11,215 bases of DNA from an uncultured Rhodospirillaceae bacterium (lineage in GTDB: Bacteria; Pseudomonadota; Alphaproteobacteria; RF32; CAG-239). This document shows positions 7,097 through 11,215 of this stretch, one piece after another (position 1 is the first letter of the stretch; each line of letters begins with the position of its first letter). The DNA lies in contig OMQZ01000073.1 of the NCBI GenBank assembly GCA_900313355.1, forward strand, positions 1 through 11,215, read 5' to 3'. The notes beneath the pieces are model-generated. The model made no database searches and had not been told where the DNA came from. It saw only the letters and a program-made list of their open reading frames with translations. A program made the translations under genes and the position numbers.

Positions 7097-7621
7097 TTAT
7101 TTAACCCAACGTATTGAATCTGTGCAGGCTTGTTGTGTCATATTTTTAACACGACACCTGTTAACAATAATGTTAGGTGTTTTATCCATATGATAACAGC
7201 CGTTGCCATGCAATGCATAAGTAACATAAACGCTGGAGTTTGGCTGAACAGAATCAAAACTGATCGGTGTTTCCATCTCAGGCCATTTTAGGCGATAGCT
7301 GATGTTCGAAATAGGCGATTTCATAGTCGATTCAACATAAAAACGCATAGAACAGTTGGTTATGCCCGAAAGCGTTTTATAAACCTTAAAATCACGCATA
7401 TAAAGTCTGATTTCTTGATTTTTGCGCCTCTCAGAAACACTTTCGGGAGTCTGAGTATCAACGGATCTGAATTGAACGGAAGAACTTGAGGCTTGTTGAT
7501 TTTCATTTCCGGTGTTTGCATTAAAAACCTGAGCCCCTGCAACGCCGGAATAAAAAACAAAAAGTATCGACAGCCCCGAGACGAGGCTGCCGATAGAAAA
7601 TTTTGGTTGAAATTTAGCCAT
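7097..7621 (-). CDS. Unrecognised secreted four-cysteine protein (paralog of the gene upstream)
   Basis: I do not recognise this 174-residue protein. It has a signal peptide (about 1-30, cleavage likely at AGA|Q) and a Gln/Ser-rich linker to about residue 66. A compact domain with alternating polar/hydrophobic beta-like strands follows (about 70-174). The domain has exactly four cysteines, C90, C142, C156 and C166, suited to two disulfides in the periplasm. The pattern ITNCSMRFYVES...ISYRLKW...GCYHM...VNRCRV...QACTDS parallels the gene immediately upstream (7631-8413), including the 14-residue C2-C3 spacing and the TxC entry to the domain. The start lies 9 nt after that gene's stop codon, so the two form an operon. 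A weak AAGAG precedes the ATG. A bidirectional terminator follows. It could be a small periplasmic or cell-surface binding protein, but no function can be assigned. Confidence 0.85.
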   Translation of the reverse strand: MAKFQPKFSIGSLVSGLSILFVFYSGVAGAQVFNANTGNENQQASSSSVQFRSVDTQTPESVSERRKNQEIRLYMRDFKVYKTLSGITNCSMRFYVESTMKSPISNISYRLKWPEMETPISFDSVQPNSSVYVTYALHGNGCYHMDKTPNIIVNRCRVKNMTQQACTDSIRWVK

Positions 7622-7630
7622 TGAAAACTC

Positions 7631-8413
7631 TTACTTGATGTTGCTCAGAGTTGTTGTAATTTGTTGCAAATCTGTTGTAATAACTTGGTTGATGGCAGCA
7701 ATTTCTTCACTCTCTTTTTGCTCGGCTGTCTTTTCCATAGCAACTTGTTCTTCATAAGAGATTTCCTTAAATTCACCATAATATTCAGGATGTTTTGAGT
7801 TGACGTATGCAAACAAACCTGCGCAGTTTACGCCGCCTCTTACGCCTTCACGACCTTGATCCTGCCCTAAAATATTGCAAACGGGAACTTCAAATTTTAA
7901 GTTGTCAAACAGCGCAAAGCATTTGTCTGTTTCAGCACGACCTTGAACGCTGATTTGACGAAGAGAACCGAGAGCGGGCAAATCAACGCTTGATAGAATT
8001 GTACCAAGGGCTTGCTCTTTTTCTTTGGGCTTATTTTGAGGTTTTGGTGTGTTTTCCGTTTCATCTTGAGAAGTTTGTGTCTCATCTGTTTCTTCTTCGG
8101 CAAAGAAGGTTTCAGAGATATTGTCAGACCAACCGAAGTTGACTTTTGCCTGACGCAAACTCAAAGGTGTGCGGTTAAAAAATGTTGCCGTATATTCACA
8201 AGCCGTTGTTACACCTTCGGCATTAACAACCGGTTTAATATCATGAATTTTAAATAAAATGACCTGAGGTTTATCGCCAAAAGGAGAAGCAGCCTGAGGT
8301 TCAGCATTTGAATTATCAGGAGCCTTCGGTGCATTTTGAGCACAAGCAAGAGAACCGGCAAAAGTAAATGCTGTTAAACTGAGTGAAAATAAGACTTTTT
8401 GAAAATTTATCAT
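7631..8413 (-). CDS. Unrecognised secreted four-cysteine protein with acidic insert
   Basis: This 260-residue exported protein is not one I recognise. The signal peptide (about 1-25) ends ACA|Q. C24 could suggest a lipoprotein, but the preceding SLA is a poor lipobox, so signal peptidase I cleavage is likelier. A Pro/Ala/Asn-rich stretch leads to a domain (about 48-205) with four cysteines: C72, C165, C179 and C197. Between strands of that domain lies a low-complexity insert rich in Glu, Thr, Gln and Lys (about 105-134). The tail (about 206-260) is charged and helical, possibly coiled coil. The cysteine pattern and strand order match the downstream gene, implying an old duplication. A strong Shine-Dalgarno sequence (AAGGAAGG, 6 nt from the ATG) suggests good expression. 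It follows the UDG gene by 53 nt and may be co-transcribed with it or use its own promoter in that AT-rich gap. Confidence 0.85.
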   Translation of the reverse strand: MINFQKVLFSLSLTAFTFAGSLACAQNAPKAPDNSNAEPQAASPFGDKPQVILFKIHDIKPVVNAEGVTTACEYTATFFNRTPLSLRQAKVNFGWSDNISETFFAEEETDETQTSQDETENTPKPQNKPKEKEQALGTILSSVDLPALGSLRQISVQGRAETDKCFALFDNLKFEVPVCNILGQDQGREGVRGGVNCAGLFAYVNSKHPEYYGEFKEISYEEQVAMEKTAEQKESEEIAAINQVITTDLQQITTTLSNIK

Positions 8414-8466
8414 GGTTTTCCTTCCTTTACCAAAATTAATTTATAAATACAATATAATGATTTTAT

Positions 8467-9222
8467 TTAATTTTCCTTTAATTTTTTTAAAATACGCAAA
8501 AAATCAATCCATGCTTTTGCCTTTTGGGCACTGTTGCGAAGCAAATAGGCCGGATGAAAGCTCGCTATTGCGGGAATACTTGATTTAAGAGATGCCTGAT
8601 AATCAAAGAAATGTCCGCGTAAACGAGAAATAGAATCAGAATTATCGAGCAAAGCATTAGCGGCACTTCCGCCCAAAAGGAGCAAAAGTTTGGGATTAAT
8701 CAATTCGATTTGGCGTTTTAAAAACGGCAAACATATAGCAACTTCAGCATCAGTGGGTGTGCGATTCCCCGGAGGGCGCCAAGGCAAAACGTTTGTAATA
8801 TAAACATCTTCACGGCAAAGCCCGATTGATGAAAGCATTTTTTCGAGCAATCTTCCGCTTCTGCCGACAAAAGGAAGCCCCACGCGATCTTCATCGGCGC
8901 CGGGAGCTTCACCGATAATCATTAAAGAAGCTTTGGGGTTTCCGGCACCGAAAACGGTAGATTTAGCCGTTAAGCGCAAAGCACAACCGTCAAAATTTGA
9001 AACAAGTGTTTTAAGCTCGTCAAGACTTTCAGCTTTTGAACACAACTCTCTTGCATTTTGAGTTGAAGCTATTTTATTTTGAGATAAATCGGTCGTGGCT
9101 TGTCGAAAAGAAGATTGAGCGGGCTGATCAAAAACTTTCAAACAAACATCGCCGCATGTTTCTGAAACACCGGACAATATATACCATTCAAGCAAATTTT
9201 TAACATCTTGCACGCTATTCAT
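8467..9222 (-). CDS. Uracil-DNA glycosylase, family-4-like (SPO1 DNA polymerase-related)
   Basis: The product removes uracil from DNA, starting base excision repair. It has 251 residues. Motif A is GEAPGADED (104-112), followed by LPFVGRSGRLL. Residues 144-153 hold NVLPWRPPGN and motif B is HPAYLLR (223-229). These identify the family 4-like superfamily rather than Ung (family 1). Classical family 4 enzymes bind a 4Fe-4S cluster with four cysteines. Here only C80 (of the first CxxC) and C164 remain at those places: the first position is F77 and the KCRPPGN cysteine is replaced by Trp in LPWRPPGN. This looks like the alphaproteobacterial branch without a cluster. The N-terminal ~75 residues are poorly conserved. 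No Shine-Dalgarno sequence precedes the ATG, whereas a strong promoter ends just before it, so the message may be leaderless. Confidence 0.92.
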   Translation of the reverse strand: MNSVQDVKNLLEWYILSGVSETCGDVCLKVFDQPAQSSFRQATTDLSQNKIASTQNARELCSKAESLDELKTLVSNFDGCALRLTAKSTVFGAGNPKASLMIIGEAPGADEDRVGLPFVGRSGRLLEKMLSSIGLCREDVYITNVLPWRPPGNRTPTDAEVAICLPFLKRQIELINPKLLLLLGGSAANALLDNSDSISRLRGHFFDYQASLKSSIPAIASFHPAYLLRNSAQKAKAWIDFLRILKKLKEN

Positions 9223-9229
9223 GAAAAAA

Positions 9230-9258
9230 AGTATAGCAACAAAAAAAAATTATGCCAA
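9230..9258 (-). promoter_or_regulatory. Strong sigma70-type promoter of the UDG gene (leaderless?)
   Basis: On the minus strand TTGGCA (9258-9253) and TATACT (9235-9230) are separated by exactly 17 nt. Seven bases lie between the -10 box and the ATG at 9222, so the expected +1 falls on or beside the A of the start codon. There is no room for a leader or ribosome binding site. Confidence 0.75.
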
Positions 9259-9295
9259 CATAAAGCAATTATTTACACAATAATTATATTTTATG

Positions 9296-9325
9296 TTGAA
9301 GTCGAATTCAATTTAAGGCTATAAT
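9296..9325 (+). promoter_or_regulatory. Sigma70-type promoter of the TPR protein gene (leaderless?)
   Basis: TTGAAG (9296-9301) and a perfect TATAAT (9320-9325) are 18 nt apart. Six bases separate the -10 box from ATG 9332, so transcription should begin at that codon. If translation instead starts at ATG 9344, a GAG at 9334-9336 could act as a weak Shine-Dalgarno sequence. Confidence 0.7.
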
Positions 9326-9331
9326 AAAAAA

Positions 9332-11140
9332 ATGAGAAAAATAATGAAATGCATATATGTTATTGCGCTGATTGCAAGCGTAGGAATCTTTAATTCGTGC
9401 ACCGAAAAATTTTTGTTACAGAAATCACCTGATAAACAATATACATTCAGTGCCCCATCAAGAAATATTCCGGATACGATGTACGGAACGTATTTGGCCG
9501 GAAGGGTTGCGCACATCAGACAACATTATGACATTGCCGCAGACTATTACATCAAGACCGTCAATCTCGGAACATATGAGCCGGAAGTTTTCAGTACGAT
9601 ATATTTGTTGTTGGCTTCTGAAGGCCGTATTGAAGAAGCTGCTCAATATGCCTTAAAAGCACGAGAAAAAGGAGATGAGGCAAATTTAATTTCTTTTATT
9701 TTAATGTCGAAAGATATGAAAGCAAAAGATTATAAGAAGGCCTATGAAGACACGCTTATGGTGTTGGACAAACCGTTTCAAAAAACAATATTACCTCTCT
9801 TTCAAGGATGGATTCTTGTAGCCTCAGGAAAACAATCAGATGCTCTAAAAGCGATTGATGCGCTAAAAAATGAAGAAGGTTTGGAAGCCCTTTATCATAT
9901 GCACAAAGGCATGATGTATGATTATTTCGGAGAAACAGAAGCGGCTTTTGAAAATTATGAAGTTGTGATCAATGATGAAACAATGCCTTTGTCTTTTCGT
10001 GCGTTGCAAATTATCGGAAACTTTTATTTAAGAAACGGCGAAAAAGAGAAAATCATTAAAGTTGCCGAAAAATATTATGAACAAAACAACGAAACACCGA
10101 TGTTGGGAGATTTGATTGAAAGTTTTAAAGAAGCAGAGCCGGAAAAAATTGAAAAATTAATCGATACCCCGCAAAAAGGGTTGGCTGAAGCTGTTTTTAA
10201 CGTCGGAACAATTTTTAGAGGATTTCAAAACGAAGTAGCTCAGCTCTTCACGTCATTGGTTCTTTATTTAAATCCTGACTTTGAAGTTGCGCGTGTTGCG
10301 ATGGGAGATTTGTATGAACAATCGGATAGATACCAAAAAGCAGCCGAAGAATATTTGAAAATCAAAGAGGATTCGCCGGTTTATTATGTCACGCAACTCA
10401 AAATCGCAACGAACTATATGGGGCAGGACAAACACAAAGAAGCTTTTGAAATACTAAATAACTTACACAAAAAATATCCGAAAAGCGAACATGTTCTCTT
10501 TCGTTTGGGTGAAATAAGCAGGGTTATGGGCAAATACGATAAGGCTGCAGAATTTTATCAAAAAGCACTTGATCAGTTACCTCTTTCAGACGGAGGAAGA
10601 TGGGCGATATATTATGCTTTGGGAATTGCTTATGAGCGCCAAAACAAATGGGATAATGCGGAAGAAATTTTTAAAAAAGCGTTGGAATTAAGCCATCGTC
10701 ACCCATATGTCTTAAATTATTTGGGCTATTCATGGATAGAGCGCGGCATTAATTATAACGAAGCACTTTATATGATTTTTGAAGCACATCATAAAAATTC
10801 ACAAGATGGTCATATTTTAGATAGCCTCGGTTGGGCTATATACAAGATGGGCCGTTATGAAGATGCGGCTGTCGTTTTGGAGCGCGCTTCCGAATATTTG
10901 CCCTCTAACGCAATTGTGTTTGACCATTTAGGTGATGCTTATTGGCAATCGGGGCGAAAAGATGAAGCCAGATTCCAATGGAAACATGCTCTGCAGGCAA
11001 AAGAAGACAAAGAAGAGGTTGACATATCAGAAATCAAGAAAAAAATCAAAACCGGCATGGAAAAAGCCTCTCCGATACCGTTTAATGAAAAACTTTTGAC
11101 GGATAGAATAAAAGCTCTTGAAGAAACCGTACAGCAATAA
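9332..11140 (+). CDS. TPR-repeat (lipo)protein, alphaproteobacterial envelope type
   Basis: This 602-residue protein has an N-terminal export signal (about 1-22) and a possible lipobox FNSC with C23 as the lipidated residue. Phe at -3 is unusual, so lipoprotein status is uncertain. The rest is helical TPR-like repeats from about residue 50 to 552. Recognisable units include YDIAADYYIKTVNLG, DRYQKAAEEYLKI, GKYDKAAEFYQKALDQLP, KWDNAEEIFKKALEL and RYEDAAVVLERASEYLP. The C-terminal signature LNYLGYSWIERG ... DSLGWAIYKMGRYEDA ... DHLGDAYWQSGRKDEARFQW is, from memory, characteristic of a TPR family in alphaproteobacteria often encoded near ispE and the UDG gene. It presumably acts as an envelope scaffold, with partners unknown. 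Start candidates are ATG 9332 (leaderless by the promoter position) and ATG 9344 (M5). After the TAA, the last 75 nt of the window show no clear gene or terminator. Confidence 0.88.
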   Translation: MRKIMKCIYVIALIASVGIFNSCTEKFLLQKSPDKQYTFSAPSRNIPDTMYGTYLAGRVAHIRQHYDIAADYYIKTVNLGTYEPEVFSTIYLLLASEGRIEEAAQYALKAREKGDEANLISFILMSKDMKAKDYKKAYEDTLMVLDKPFQKTILPLFQGWILVASGKQSDALKAIDALKNEEGLEALYHMHKGMMYDYFGETEAAFENYEVVINDETMPLSFRALQIIGNFYLRNGEKEKIIKVAEKYYEQNNETPMLGDLIESFKEAEPEKIEKLIDTPQKGLAEAVFNVGTIFRGFQNEVAQLFTSLVLYLNPDFEVARVAMGDLYEQSDRYQKAAEEYLKIKEDSPVYYVTQLKIATNYMGQDKHKEAFEILNNLHKKYPKSEHVLFRLGEISRVMGKYDKAAEFYQKALDQLPLSDGGRWAIYYALGIAYERQNKWDNAEEIFKKALELSHRHPYVLNYLGYSWIERGINYNEALYMIFEAHHKNSQDGHILDSLGWAIYKMGRYEDAAVVLERASEYLPSNAIVFDHLGDAYWQSGRKDEARFQWKHALQAKEDKEEVDISEIKKKIKTGMEKASPIPFNEKLLTDRIKALEETVQQ

Positions 11141-11215
11141 AAACGCATAAAAGATTTTTTAAGTTAAATATTGAATTAAAACATAGCTTAATTATTTAAA
11201 CCTCGAGTTTGATAA

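Noticed and set aside
1..11215. Possible reassignment of UGA to Trp: no coding region here ends in TGA (TAA or TAG only).
   Set aside because: Tryptophans in all proteins are read from TGG, no gene is interrupted by in-frame TGA, and the tRNA-Trp anticodon is CCA. Avoidance of TGA fits AT-rich composition and a small sample of ten genes.
11141..11215. Short repeats AATTAA/TTAATT and a CTCGAG core after the TPR gene.
   Set aside because: The stem is weak and pure A/T with no following U-tract, and the window ends before context can be judged.

Overview
The window reads as chromosomal DNA of an AT-rich alphaproteobacterium. Evidence for this comes from gene order and protein signatures: RNase E with a long insertion inside its S1 domain and a Trp-Trp C-terminus, a divergent rne / AMIN-amidase pair, an alphaproteobacterial-type uracil-DNA glycosylase, and a large TPR lipoprotein-like protein with a characteristic C-terminal signature. 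The low G+C and the loss of several expected neighbours would suit a host-associated or gut lineage, but that is inference and no 16S is present. All ten coding regions end in TAA or TAG, and they read through cleanly with the standard code.

Layout. Positions 1-585 hold the C-terminal third of the ribosome-associated GTPase TypA/BipA. Positions 679-1536 are a tRNA-Trp - secE - nusG transcription unit for translation, Sec export and transcription elongation. Positions 1531-1640 form an almost fully palindromic ~110-nt element between convergent genes. Positions 1679-5445 (minus) are rne and an M48 (BepA-like) periplasmic metalloprotease gene that overlaps its 3' end by 25 nt. A 337-nt intergenic region with inverted repeats separates rne from the divergent amiC-type amidase gene (5783-7048), which ends at a strong bidirectional terminator (7062-7094). 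Positions 7097-9222 (minus) carry a family-4-like uracil-DNA glycosylase gene followed by two unrecognised secreted-protein genes. From 9332 to 11140 (plus) lies a 602-residue TPR protein with an N-terminal export signal.

How the genes fit together. Much of the window serves the envelope: SecE (export), M48/TPR protease (outer-membrane quality control), amidase (septal peptidoglycan splitting), two small exported proteins and a TPR (lipo)protein. The rest is core RNA, translation and DNA maintenance (RNase E, NusG, TypA, tRNA-Trp, UDG).

The most interesting points are three. First, the two adjacent exported proteins (7097-8413) appear to be diverged paralogs sharing a four-cysteine pattern, and I do not recognise the family. 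Second, the nested palindrome follows nusG. Third, a divergent promoter pair at 9222-9332 places the predicted +1 of both genes on the ATG itself, implying leaderless mRNAs. I do not see a dramatic new defence or mobile system, CRISPR array or insertion sequence.
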